Part shown: piece after piece, positions 24,704 through 33,066 of the stretch
How the letters are laid out: every line of letters starts with the position of its first letter
Position numbering within the stretch: position 1 is the stretch's first letter
Source of the DNA: JANRKF01 sp033763575
GTDB taxonomy: Bacteria > Pseudomonadota > Alphaproteobacteria > Rickettsiales > SXRF01
Assembly (NCBI GenBank): GCA_033763575.1
Contig: JANRKF010000013.1
Location: 1 to 64,000, forward strand
Length of the DNA stretch: 64,000 nucleotides
Direction: 5' to 3'
Translations under genes and position numbers: made by a program
Notes under the pieces: model-generated
What the model saw: only the letters and a program-made list of their open reading frames with translations
What the model was told of the DNA's origin: nothing
The model's database searches: none

Positions 24704-26166
24704 TTCGCCGCGAAGAAATTCTTGAACTGGCCAGCGAACTTGGCTTGCGCCCACAAGTGGTGGAAAAAGATTATGTGCTTGGCTGGATTTTGGCGGGCAT
24801 TGCGCGTGATGAAGAATTGCATAACGCTTGGGTGTTCAAAGGCGGAACTTGCCTTAAAAAATGCTACTTCGAGACATACCGTTTTTCTGAGGATCTCGAT
24901 TTTACCATAAAATCCACTGATCACTTAAATTCAGATTTCCTAATCGGGCGTTTCTCTGCGCTTTCAGAGTGGCTGTACGATGAAACGGGTGTAGAGCTCC
25001 CTGCGGATAAACTACGATTTGACGTATGGGACACCGATAGAGGCAGTCGCGCAGGACAAGGGCGAATTGCTTATCGTGGTCCGATAGCGCCAAAATCGGG
25101 AGACTTGCCGCGCATTAAGCTCGACCTAACCGCAGATGAGAAATTGGTGCTGCCACCAGCATTAAGGCCAGTTGCCCATCCCTATAGCGATTTTCCTGGC
25201 GATGGCATTAACGTTCATTGCTATTCCTTTGAAGAAGTGTTCGGCGAAAAAGTGCGGGCATTGGGCGAGCGGGCACGACCGAGAGATTTGTATGATGTGA
25301 TAAACCTGTTCCGCAACGATGATTTCCAAGTCACGGCATCCGTGATTATGGATGTGTTAAAGCAAAAATGCGCCTTCAAAAACATTGCTATTCCTAGTTT
25401 GGCCACGCTGTTGTCACACCGCGATGAATTGTTCGCGGATTGGGAAACGATGCTTTCCCACCAGCTGCCTTTTTTACCTCCGGCACAAAGTTTCTGGGAT
25501 GCATTGGAAACGTTCTTTAATTGGTTAAATGGCGCAGCTGCACGGACGCATCTGGCGGCATATCCGATGAAGGTTGGTGAATCCGTGCTACGCTCACCCG
25601 TGGGCGGGCTACCTGTACCTGCAAGAATTGCCAATCATATTGAGGTTATCCGTTTTGCAGCCAGCAACAGGCTGTGCGTGGATTTAGAATATGAGGATGA
25701 GAACGGTAACCGTAAGAAGCGACTGATTGAGGCATATTCCTTACGCCGCACCAGCGATAACAACATATTGCTGCACGCGGTGCGTCATGCTGATGGTGGT
25801 GACAGAACATACAGGGTGGATCGCATTAGAGGTGCTACCATCACCTCGCAGGTATTTACGCCGCGCTATACGATAGAATTAACGCCGACAGGCCTGCTTT
25901 CTGCTCCGCTCACGCAACGCTCCGCTTTTGCTGCACCGAAAATGAACAGTCCATTACGCCCTAAATCCGCGAAGGGATTTGCGGCACCCAAGCCCGCCAA
26001 GATCAAAACGTCAAGCAACACAAAGCATGTGTTCCGCTGCACCGTGTGCGGCAAAACTTTCCGAAAAAGCACCTATGACGGCACATTGGGAGAGCATAAA
26101 AATAAGCAGGGACAGACATGTTTTGGGAGAATAGGCACTTTTGTAAAGACTGATTATAAATGGTAG
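24700..26166 (+). CDS. abiEii: AbiEii-type nucleotidyltransferase toxin with WYL-like and zinc-finger-like tails
   Basis: The N-terminal DNA polymerase-beta-type nucleotidyltransferase shows VFKGGTCLKK (residues 45-54), FSEDLDFTI (62-70), the DLT strand of the third acidic residue and FGEKVRALGERARPRDLYDV (about 185). A typical AbiEii ends near residue 300. Here about 190 residues follow. Residues 310-392 read like a WYL domain (RLCVDLEYEDENGNRKKRLIEAYSLRR ... RTYRVDRIRGATITSQVF). After a basic Ala/Pro/Lys linker, residues 445-475 hold Cys-x2-Cys ... His ... Cys (FRCTVCGKTF, GEHKN, QTC), possibly a zinc finger. WYL domains often sense nucleic acid or nucleotide ligands. The tail could thus gate the toxin. 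It overlaps the nuclease gene by 7 bp. Confidence 0.8.
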   Translation: MIRREEILELASELGLRPQVVEKDYVLGWILAGIARDEELHNAWVFKGGTCLKKCYFETYRFSEDLDFTIKSTDHLNSDFLIGRFSALSEWLYDETGVELPADKLRFDVWDTDRGSRAGQGRIAYRGPIAPKSGDLPRIKLDLTADEKLVLPPALRPVAHPYSDFPGDGINVHCYSFEEVFGEKVRALGERARPRDLYDVINLFRNDDFQVTASVIMDVLKQKCAFKNIAIPSLATLLSHRDELFADWETMLSHQLPFLPPAQSFWDALETFFNWLNGAAARTHLAAYPMKVGESVLRSPVGGLPVPARIANHIEVIRFAASNRLCVDLEYEDENGNRKKRLIEAYSLRRTSDNNILLHAVRHADGGDRTYRVDRIRGATITSQVFTPRYTIELTPTGLLSAPLTQRSAFAAPKMNSPLRPKSAKGFAAPKPAKIKTSSNTKHVFRCTVCGKTFRKSTYDGTLGEHKNKQGQTCFGRIGTFVKTDYKW

Positions 26167-27596
26167 GTACAGCCACACCAAAACACATCAAGCCCAGCGA
26201 TGCGCGGTCATGGTTATCATGCAGCCGACGTGTATGGTTCGATAATAACTCACCGCCTGGCATGGAACAGGTGGAGGCGAACCCGTTTGACCAGCTGATC
26301 ATGACGCTTGGTATGCGCCATGAGTGGAACGTCAAACGCCAGATGGAAAATGAACATCAGGTGGTGGAGGCTGTTTCGCCGGAACATACGAAGGCGCTGA
26401 TGGAGGCTGGGGTGGAGATTATCTATCAGCCGAAACTGGTGGATGATGCACTCGGGATTGTCGGTGATCCTGATTTTCTGATCCGCACGCCGTCGGGCGA
26501 ATATCAGGCGGCAGATGCCAAGCTCGCCCGCACTGGCGATAAGGATGAAATCCAGATTCAGCTGGCCGTGTATCGTAAAATGCTGGGCAGTACGCTGCCT
26601 GCGCTGGTGATTCACGGCAACGGCACCACCAGCGAGATCGGCGATGATGCCAATAAGCTGGCTGATGAATTCCTGAGTGATATGCGCCAGATCCTCGCGC
26701 AGCCCACCAAACCACCTGCACGCTACAGCCACAGCAAATGCTCGCTCTGCAGCTATGTCGGCATCTGCAAGCCCGAGTTCGAGGCCAAGCAGGAGCTGAC
26801 GCTGGTCTATGGCATTGATTCGCGCAACGCGCCGCATTTGGAAGCGCAGGGCATCACCACCATCCACCAGCTGGCCGATAGTGATCCCGAAGCGATTGCC
26901 GATGTACCTTACCTCAAAGGCACGGATAAGAAACTGCGAGCGGTACTGCAGGCGAAATCTTATTTCACGCATGAGACACACCGCATCGGCGATATTCATC
27001 TACCCACCGGCACTTGGGTGCATTTTGACATCGAGGCCAATCCGCTCAACGACTCAGGCGAAGACCATGTGTATCTCTGGGGGTTGCTCAAGCCGCCTTA
27101 TAACGGCCAGAGCTTCGAATATGTGTGGACGGATGGGTTCGAGCAGGATCAGCAAGGCTGGCTTGCATTCCTCGACGTGGTGGCGCGGCTGAGTGCGGAG
27201 TATCCCGATCTTATCCTCTGCCATTTCTCGAATTACGAGGTCACCAACATCAAGCGGTATGCCAAGCGTTACGACATGGAAGAACACCCCACGGTGGCGT
27301 GGCTGCTGGGCGATGACTCACCGCTGTTTGACATCCAGAAGCCGATCAAAGAAGCGCTGGTGCTGCCGGTAATGGGCTATGGCCTGAAACCTATCTGTAA
27401 AAACGAGGGGCTGGTGAATTTCCAGTGGCAGGATGACGAATCCGGCTCGCAATGGTCGGTCGTGCAATACGTCAATTACCTGATCGAACCCCTGAAAGGC
27501 CGCCGTGAGCAGATGAAAAAAGACATCCTCACCTACAACTTTGATGACGTGATGGCGACGCGAAGGCTTGAGGAGTGGTTGCGGCGACTAGCCTAG
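26160..27596 (+). CDS. TM0106-family RecB-like nuclease
   Basis: The protein has 478 residues. Residues 8-40 hold the Cys-rich KPSDARSWLSCSRRVWFD entry found in Cas4/RecB-type nucleases. Residues 95-130 hold the PD-(D/E)xK-like core GDPDFLIRTPSGEYQAADAKLAR. A Cys cluster CSLCSYVGICKPEF (about residues 196-209) could hold an iron-sulfur cluster. A helix-hairpin-helix stretch (TIHQLADSDPEAIADVPYLKG) follows, and a C-terminal RNase H-like exonuclease part (HFDIEANPLND, CHFSNYEV, YNFDDVMATRRLEEWL). The start overlaps the end of abiEii, so it is the third gene of the AbiE operon. Association of this nuclease with AbiE genes suggests a defence function, but this is inference. Confidence 0.8.
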   Translation: MVGTATPKHIKPSDARSWLSCSRRVWFDNNSPPGMEQVEANPFDQLIMTLGMRHEWNVKRQMENEHQVVEAVSPEHTKALMEAGVEIIYQPKLVDDALGIVGDPDFLIRTPSGEYQAADAKLARTGDKDEIQIQLAVYRKMLGSTLPALVIHGNGTTSEIGDDANKLADEFLSDMRQILAQPTKPPARYSHSKCSLCSYVGICKPEFEAKQELTLVYGIDSRNAPHLEAQGITTIHQLADSDPEAIADVPYLKGTDKKLRAVLQAKSYFTHETHRIGDIHLPTGTWVHFDIEANPLNDSGEDHVYLWGLLKPPYNGQSFEYVWTDGFEQDQQGWLAFLDVVARLSAEYPDLILCHFSNYEVTNIKRYAKRYDMEEHPTVAWLLGDDSPLFDIQKPIKEALVLPVMGYGLKPICKNEGLVNFQWQDDESGSQWSVVQYVNYLIEPLKGRREQMKKDILTYNFDDVMATRRLEEWLRRLA

Positions 27597-28139
27597 TCCT
27601 TATACTCCCTGAATTGCTGAACCAACGCTTCAAAAGAAGCGGGTTTGTACTTATCAAAGCTCTCCTCATCCACATATACAAAATCATACTTTATGGTTGC
27701 AGATGATTTATTCACGTCCTCGCACCACTGCTTCAGGCGTTTGGTTTTTAGAGGCACGTCTAAATCCTCAAGCCCCTTGGTTTCCACGACATAAATCTCA
27801 GTCGGGGATTTTTTTACCAGAAAGTCGGGATAGTAGTTTGAGATGTCGCCGTCAGCATTGATGTAGTCCAGCTTGAAATTCACGGCAAAATAGTTTTTTG
27901 CATAGGAAACTACGTCTTTGCAATCCTCTAAGAAGCTTGCAAAACGCAGTTCCAAATGGCTATCGCCAATAACTTTGTTGAAGATGCTTTTCTGTGGAAC
28001 AAGATAGCCTTGCTCTTTCACGACGAATGGGCGTGTCTTGCGGAGCTTGATATAATCCCTGATTTCCGCATCGCCCTTAGCTGGTATGCGATTCGTATCG
28101 CCGGTGGTAAGCTGGATAAAATCAAGTTCATCGCCGCCT
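27593..28139 (-). pseudogene. 3' fragment of a type III restriction/helicase-like endonuclease
   Basis: About 180 residues match the C-terminal nuclease part of type III Res subunits or related helicases: FVVKEQGYLVPQKSIFNKVIGDSHLELRFASFLEDCKDVVSYAKNY, then the PD-ExK core YYPDFLVKKSPTEIYVVETKG. The frame continues upstream to 28390 but there it reads a hipA piece in antisense, so homology stops at about 28139. The helicase and N-terminal parts are missing. It probably cannot act. Confidence 0.7.
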
Positions 28140-28436
28140 AAAGCTTCAGTGATCGACCGTGATGGAAGTCTAGCAATCGCTAAGTTTCCCCAAGCCGATG
28201 ATTTATGGCAGGTGCCGCTATGGGAGGTTGTTGCGCTCGATTTAGCAGAGCGCGCAGGTATCACAGTTGCTGGCCGACGAATCGAGAAAGTTGATGGTAA
28301 GCCCGTGCTGATAGTAAGTCGCTTCGACCGGCAGAGTGCAACGCGCATTCCTTTCTTGTCTGCCATGAGCATGTTGACGGCGGCAGACAATGAAGATCAT
28401 AGCTATCTTGAAATCGCCGATGTTCTCCGCACCTAT
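28140..28436 (+). pseudogene. internal fragment of a HipA-type kinase gene
   Basis: Roughly 99 codons read KASVIDRDGSLAIAKFPQ ... EVVALDLAERAGITVAGRRIEKVDGKPVLIVSRFDRQSATRIPFLSAMSML ... DHSYLEIADVLRTY. This is the middle of HipA, the Ser/Thr kinase toxin of the hipBA system, including the K-F-P nucleotide-binding Lys. There is no HipA start, no catalytic C-terminus and no hipB. Both ends join foreign sequence. Confidence 0.75.
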
Positions 28437-28439
28437 CGG

Positions 28440-28662
28440 CAGGCGCTGGGCGCAGGATGGGCTTGATGGTCGGTTGGCCGTACGAGCGTTTCGCCCAGTA
28501 GCCACGCGGCGGGCGCGGGATTTTCATCTTGGTGCAGATTTTGGCGAGGCCGACATCCGAGAGGCCATATTGTTTCGCCAGCTGGAGGATGGGCACCGAC
28601 CAGATTTCATCATAGAGCTGGTCGCGTTGGAAGGTAATGACTTGGGCAATCTCGCGTTTCAT
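28440..28662 (-). pseudogene. 5' fragment of a DNA-binding protein gene
   Basis: The N-terminus MKREIAQVITFQRDQLYDEIWSVPILQLAKQYGLSDVGLAKICTKMKIPRPPRGYWAK is typical of a family found in plasmid- and island-borne proteins, with a helix-turn-helix and the PPRGYWAK box. After about residue 73 the sequence runs into the antisense of the hipA fragment. The rest of the protein is lost. Confidence 0.6.
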
Positions 28663-28777
28663 TCTCTATCGGATAAGCTACTGGCAGCTGAGGTCAAGGC
28701 TGTTTAGTTAGAATATCGAAAAAAATACATAGCATTTCAGATTTCATAGCGTGCAGGCGAAGAACATATACAGCATG

Positions 28778-29725
28778 CTATAGCGTTACACTTTGCTCAG
28801 AGTCTTTTGTTTGGGTTCTTTCTGACCAACTGGCCTGACGGATCTGGTGATCCTTTTCCACCATGCGCTCGACATCTTCCTCTTTTACACCGAATAGCTT
28901 GCCCACGGCTTTGGTGGCTGGGAGGATGGCTTTCTCTCCTGTCCATGTATCGAAGGAGTGCATTTTATTGGGTGCAAGGGCACGGGCGGCAACCACGACA
29001 CCTGCGGTCACCAATATGCCGGAAAGCACGGAGGTGCTTTTGAGGAGGAATTTTTGGCTGAATGGAATCGGGCTTTTATCCGCCCACATTTGATAGCCGG
29101 TGTTGAGGCCGAGTGAAAAGCCCGTCCACACCACTGCCTGCGGGAAGTGGCTCATTTCATATTCATACACTTTTGATGCGTGATCCTTGTATTCCTGCGA
29201 ATCAGCGGCCACGTTGTGTTTCTTTGCCCAGTCTTTATTGTCGCGCTCCACGCCCCACTTAAAAAGCGGACGCATGATCGGTTCGCAGAGCTTGCGAACG
29301 CCGTTCATGAAATTCGGGAACATGCGCTGCACGCCAATGGTCAACGGCACAGCACCGAAATCACCGATGAACTCGCCCTTGGCATATTGAACAAAACGCT
29401 CTTTCGAGAATGCCTGTTTGCTTGCGGCCTTTACTTTTTCCCAGCGTGTTTTTGGGGCTTCGTGATGATGGTGTTTGCAGCTTGCCCCATGCTCATGATG
29501 ATGATCGTGGTCGTGATGGTGGTGGTGACCGCCATCCTTGCTATGGTCATGCCCGCAGCCAGGAATCAGCCAGCGTAGCCACCCATCCGTTGCCGCATTG
29601 ATCGGCGGGTTTAGAAAATCAGTGAGCGTGCAATAGAGCGAGTGATTGATGGTGTACGCAATGTCTTCCGCCCGCTGCTGCTCGGTTTTGCGCTGCTCTG
29701 ATTGCTCTATGGTAGGATTATTCAT
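28778..29725 (-). CDS. His-rich membrane-associated protein, probably zinc related
   Basis: The protein has 315 residues starting MNNPTIEQSEQRK. Around residues 57-90 is a dense metal-binding tract (GCGHDHSKDGGHHHHHDHDHHHEHG and CKHHHHEAP). Membrane-like stretches lie near FPQAVVWTGFSLGLNTGYQMW and LSGILVTAGVVVAARAL. I do not recognise a named family. The gene follows the small membrane protein at 29718 with an 8-bp overlap and lies downstream of a Zur-box candidate, so it is likely made when zinc is scarce. The His tract may hold or pass on zinc. The ATG at 29725 is preferred to 29752. Confidence 0.6.
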   Translation of the reverse strand: MNNPTIEQSEQRKTEQQRAEDIAYTINHSLYCTLTDFLNPPINAATDGWLRWLIPGCGHDHSKDGGHHHHHDHDHHHEHGASCKHHHHEAPKTRWEKVKAASKQAFSKERFVQYAKGEFIGDFGAVPLTIGVQRMFPNFMNGVRKLCEPIMRPLFKWGVERDNKDWAKKHNVAADSQEYKDHASKVYEYEMSHFPQAVVWTGFSLGLNTGYQMWADKSPIPFSQKFLLKSTSVLSGILVTAGVVVAARALAPNKMHSFDTWTGEKAILPATKAVGKLFGVKEEDVERMVEKDHQIRQASWSERTQTKDSEQSVTL

Positions 29726-30116
29726 GGCTGTGACGCTTTTTATATTTCTCAACCCATGCGCTAATGCCGCTTGCCGCGATCAAGCTGCTGGCAAGGGATA
29801 ACCACCACCCTTCCACATGCGGAATGCTAAATACATGCAGCAACCCGTCTGCGCCTATTAGTGCAAAGATCATTAGTGCTGCAATCACGCGATATAGCTT
29901 GTTTCCTAGCCACAGCAGATAGTGACTGAACTGTTTACAAAACACCGCAAGCAGTGTGCCGACTGCGATGATGACCTCGCCTCGTGGCAGCATATAATAC
30001 GGCCACTGCCGAAACCGAACAATATCAGCAAGCGTGAGCATATACAGCCCGAGCGTCATCAGCATCAGTGCAAAAAGCAGCGTGAGTAGCAGAGAAATCT
30101 TGTGTTGTTTAGACAT
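29718..30116 (-). CDS. small membrane protein with four predicted helices
   Basis: The 132 residues hold four hydrophobic segments (about 9-28, 47-62, 76-92, 104-120) and a short charged tail (EKYKKRHSHE). I do not recognise a family. The start lies 9 bp from a Zur-box candidate at 30125-30144, and the gene is coupled to the His-rich protein downstream. A role in zinc handling with it is inferred. Confidence 0.6.
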   Translation of the reverse strand: MSKQHKISLLLTLLFALMLMTLGLYMLTLADIVRFRQWPYYMLPRGEVIIAVGTLLAVFCKQFSHYLLWLGNKLYRVIAALMIFALIGADGLLHVFSIPHVEGWWLSLASSLIAASGISAWVEKYKKRHSHE

Positions 30117-30124
30117 TGGCCTTA

Positions 30125-30144
30125 TTTGTTGTAATGTAACAAAC
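30125..30144. promoter_or_regulatory. Zur box candidate 1
   Basis: TTTGTTGTAATGTAACAAAC is an imperfect palindrome of the TTTGTT...AACAAA kind. It is almost identical to the copy at 30183-30202 (A/G at one place). It precedes the leftward membrane-protein genes. Confidence 0.65.
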
Positions 30145-30181
30145 GTAGGTTTTTAATGAGAAACCAGTTGCATGTAAAGAA

Positions 30182-30202
30182 GTTTGTTGTAGTGTAACAA
30201 AC
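30182..30202. promoter_or_regulatory. Zur box candidate 2
   Basis: TTTGTTGTAGTGTAACAAAC (30183-30202) lies 21 bp before zur, consistent with autoregulation and control of the whole rightward operon. The pair flanks a 38-bp AT-rich interval that must hold both promoters. Confidence 0.65.
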
Positions 30203-30223
30203 CTATTTTGATGGAGCAACCCA

Positions 30224-30628
30224 ATGGCTAGACCTTCCACCCTTCCTAAACCAGCAGATGCGCTGGTCTTAAGCTGCTTGCAGAAGAGCGGGCAGCCGAT
30301 GAGCGCCTATGCTATTTTAGAAAAAGTGAAAAAGTTCGGGATTAAAAGCTCCCCAATTGTCTACCGTGCGCTGGAAACGTTGATGAAAAACGGCTCCGCG
30401 CATAAAATTAATGAGTTGAATGCGTTTGTGGCTTGCGCGTGTACAGCGGATCATCACCATGATGTATCGGTGCTTACCGTGTGTAAGGGCTGCAAGCGGG
30501 TGGATGAATTACATGACCATGCAGTGATCCACCACCTGACCAAACTCCGTAAACTACATGTGAACCTTAGTAAATCAGCCGTTGTGGAACTTCCTGTCAC
30601 CTGCGAAAACTGCGTGGAGGCGGCATGA
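30224..30628 (+). CDS. zur: zinc uptake regulator, Fur family
   Basis: The protein has 134 residues. The N-terminal winged helix (ADALVLSCLQKSGQPMSAYAILEKVKKFGIKSSPIVYRALETLMKNGSAHKI) matches Fur-family layout, and the AxC-x-HHHD-x-C regulatory metal site (FVACACTADHHHDVSVLTVCKGCKRVDEL) follows. CKGC and the final CENC provide the structural zinc site. HHHD in this position and the downstream ABC transporter point to Zur rather than Fur. The stop overlaps the ATPase gene. Confidence 0.85.
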   Translation: MARPSTLPKPADALVLSCLQKSGQPMSAYAILEKVKKFGIKSSPIVYRALETLMKNGSAHKINELNAFVACACTADHHHDVSVLTVCKGCKRVDELHDHAVIHHLTKLRKLHVNLSKSAVVELPVTCENCVEAA

Positions 30629-31275
30629 TAGAAATCAAAAATCTTTCTTATCATATTGGGGGCGCAACCATTCTGGATACGCTTAACTGGAAGGTGGAAA
30701 AAGGCCAGCACGCGCTGATGCTTGGCGCTTCCGGCAGTGGTAAAACGACACTGTTGCACCTATTAGCAGGGTTGCTAACGCCGAGCAGCGGGACGATAGA
30801 AATCGATGGCCAGAATATGGCCGCACTTTCTGGTGCAGCACTGGATAGCTGGCGCGGACGCAATATCGGCATGGTGTTTCAGACGCTCCATCTGGTGAAG
30901 GCTCTCACTGTGCGAGATAATTTGCGGCTGGCACGCACGATGGCTAGTTTGCCTGCCGATGATGCACGGATTGCCCATTTGCTCGACAAGCTAGGGCTTG
31001 CGGATAAAGCCGAACGCTATCCGCACCAGCTGAGCGTTGGTCAGGCGCAGCGTGTGGCGATTGCACGCGCGGTAGTAAATAAACCGAAATGGATTTTAGC
31101 GGATGAGCCAACAAGCGCACTGGATGACGCGCATTGCGAGGAAACCCTGAATCTGCTGGAAGCGCAAGCCAAAGAATGCGGCGCAACACTGGTGATTGCA
31201 ACGCACGATGGGCGCATTAAAACCCGCTTTGTGCACCGACTTGAATTACAAAATAATGTGAGGCAGGCAGCATGA
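30625..31275 (+). CDS. ABC transporter ATP-binding protein (LolD/MacB class)
   Basis: Walker A is GASGSGKTT (residues 34-42), the signature is QLSVGQAQRVAIARAVV, and Walker B is WILADEPTSALD. The His switch lies in IATHDGR. It partners the MacB/FtsX-like permease overlapping at 31272. The pair resembles the Zur-controlled ABC genes near PA4064-PA4065 of Pseudomonas (recalled, not searched). In this family the ATPase drives conformational work rather than classical import. Confidence 0.9.
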   Translation: MIEIKNLSYHIGGATILDTLNWKVEKGQHALMLGASGSGKTTLLHLLAGLLTPSSGTIEIDGQNMAALSGAALDSWRGRNIGMVFQTLHLVKALTVRDNLRLARTMASLPADDARIAHLLDKLGLADKAERYPHQLSVGQAQRVAIARAVVNKPKWILADEPTSALDDAHCEETLNLLEAQAKECGATLVIATHDGRIKTRFVHRLELQNNVRQAA

Positions 31276-32567
31276 ATCTTTTCACCTTAAGCCTCTCTTA
31301 CATCCGCGCCCGTACGCTTACCAGCACGCTGCTTGTGGTGCTACTTGCGCTTGGCGTCGCGACGATTTCACTGTTGCTGCATTTTAATCATCAAGCAGAA
31401 GAGCGGCTCTCGCGGGATGCGCGTGGTTTTGATCTTGTCGTGGGCGCGAAAGGCAGCCCGCTGCAACTGATTCTATCCTCCATCTACCACATAGATATTC
31501 CCACCGGAAATATTCCCATTACCGAGGCTGAGAACTTACGCAAACACAAGCAGATAAAACAAGCGATTCCGCTGGCATTGGGTGACAGCTATCGCGGTTT
31601 TAGAATTGTAGGCACAGAAGCCAGCTACATCAAGCATTATCAGGCCGAACTCGCTGAAGGTGAAGTGTTCACGAAGCCCATGCAGGCAGTGGTGGGCGCA
31701 CGCGTGGCGGCTGAAACAGGGCTTAAGATGAATGCGAGTTTTGCCGGAAGCCACGGTCTAACGGAAAGTGATGATGTGCATGCCGATACGCCGTATCACG
31801 TGGTTGGCGTGCTGAAACCAACTGGTACAGTGCTTGATCGCCTGATTATTACACCTGTAGAAAGCGTGTGGAAAGTGCATGGTAGCGAGGCGCATCAACA
31901 CCACGGCGAGCATAAAGAGGAAGCGCACGAAGAACACGAACATCATGACGAACATGAGCATGAGAAACATGCAGATCACGATGAAAATAAGCATGAGAAG
32001 CATGGGAATGACATCGAAGCCAGCGACGAGATCACGGCACTGCTCATCACCTTTAACAGCAAGATAGCCGCCATGTCGCTGCCGCGTGAAATCAACCGTG
32101 GCACCTCTATGCAGGCCGCAAGCCCAGCTTTTGAAACGGCACGGTTACTCTCGCTGCTTGGCATGGGGCTGGACACGCTTAAATTCTTTGGTGCATTGCT
32201 GATGGCAAGCGCGGTGATCGGTATGCTGGTTGCGATCTATCAGTCAATGCAGGAACGTAAATATGATGCGGCGTTGATGCGTGTGATGGGTGCATCCAGA
32301 GGAACGCTCGTCAAACAAATCCTGATTGAAGCGGGACTATTGCTGGCTGCGGGTATTATTGGCGGCTTGCTGATGAGTCATCTGACGCTGGCGGCACTAC
32401 CTATGCTGGCTCATGGCTTGAAAGATATTGGCTTTGCGCCACTTCACTTCCTCACGGCAGAAATTTCTGTTGCGGTTGGGTTGTTCGTTGCAGGGCTTTT
32501 GGTCGCACTGCTTCCAGCACTGGCGGCGTACCGCGTGGATGTCAGTCGCACGCTGGCGAGGGGATAA
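31272..32567 (+). CDS. FtsX/MacB-like permease with a His-rich periplasmic loop
   Basis: The 431-residue protein has an N-terminal anchor (RARTLTSTLLVVLLALGVATISLLL), a periplasmic domain, and three C-terminal helices (LDTLKFFGALLMASAVIGMLVAIYQSM, then about 355-380 and 400-425) as in FtsX-type permeases. Residues 213-252 are extremely rich in His, Glu and Asp (HQHHGEHKEEAHEEHEHHDE and on), a plausible zinc-binding loop. It belongs to the Zur operon, so it probably moves zinc or helps a zinc-carrying partner. Direction of transport cannot be told. Confidence 0.82.
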   Translation: MNLFTLSLSYIRARTLTSTLLVVLLALGVATISLLLHFNHQAEERLSRDARGFDLVVGAKGSPLQLILSSIYHIDIPTGNIPITEAENLRKHKQIKQAIPLALGDSYRGFRIVGTEASYIKHYQAELAEGEVFTKPMQAVVGARVAAETGLKMNASFAGSHGLTESDDVHADTPYHVVGVLKPTGTVLDRLIITPVESVWKVHGSEAHQHHGEHKEEAHEEHEHHDEHEHEKHADHDENKHEKHGNDIEASDEITALLITFNSKIAAMSLPREINRGTSMQAASPAFETARLLSLLGMGLDTLKFFGALLMASAVIGMLVAIYQSMQERKYDAALMRVMGASRGTLVKQILIEAGLLLAAGIIGGLLMSHLTLAALPMLAHGLKDIGFAPLHFLTAEISVAVGLFVAGLLVALLPALAAYRVDVSRTLARG

Positions 32568-32568
32568 T

Positions 32569-33066
32569 ATGCGCCGCCTGTTGCTGGTTTTCCTGTTGCT
32601 TCTGGCAAGCCCAGCACTGGCGCTAACGGTGCAGGATGCGCCGGATTCCATTCCGAAGATGCCACCACTTCCCAAAGTGAAGGGCGATGCGCTGCCGTGG
32701 GACATTTTTCTGGAGACGAAAGAAAAGCAGAAGAAGGTCACGTTTCCGGGAGGTGGGTATTCGTTCGAGGTGACGCCCATCTTTACCGATAAGATGAAAG
32801 AATTAAACGGCAAGGAAGTAACGCTCTATGGCTTCATGTTCCCGCTGGAGCAATCCGAAAAACAGGCCAATTTTTTGATTGGTCCGTTTCCGCCATCCTG
32901 CCCGTTTCATTATCACATTCCACCGTCACTGGTGGTCGAAGTCCGCACCAAAAAGCCTATAGCTTTCTCATGGGATGAAATCACCCTCAAAGGCACGCTG
33001 GAACTGGCAGATAAAGACCCTAACGGCGTGTATTATTTCCTCAAAAATGCCGAGGCGGTAAAGTGA
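32569..33066 (+). CDS. DUF3299 family exported protein
   Basis: The protein has 165 residues with a signal peptide (RRLLLVFLLLLASPALALT). The DUF3299 core follows with LNGKEVTLYGFMFPLEQSEKQANFLIGPFPPSCPFHYHIPPSLVVEV. The CPFHYH motif could bind metal. Members occur next to Zur-controlled ABC genes. The ATG at 32569 overlaps the permease end by spacing of 1 bp and gives the signal peptide. A longer frame from 32428 is antisense-free but has no signal. Confidence 0.82.
   Translation: MRRLLLVFLLLLASPALALTVQDAPDSIPKMPPLPKVKGDALPWDIFLETKEKQKKVTFPGGGYSFEVTPIFTDKMKELNGKEVTLYGFMFPLEQSEKQANFLIGPFPPSCPFHYHIPPSLVVEVRTKKPIAFSWDEITLKGTLELADKDPNGVYYFLKNAEAVK

Noticed and set aside
28086..28466. 126-codon plus-strand frame as an intact gene
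   Set aside because: Only the middle matches HipA; both ends join unrelated sequence, so it is called a fragment.
29180..29578. Plus-strand frame opposite the His-tract gene
   Set aside because: It is antisense of the His-rich coding part; the minus strand has the coupled start and the Zur-box context.
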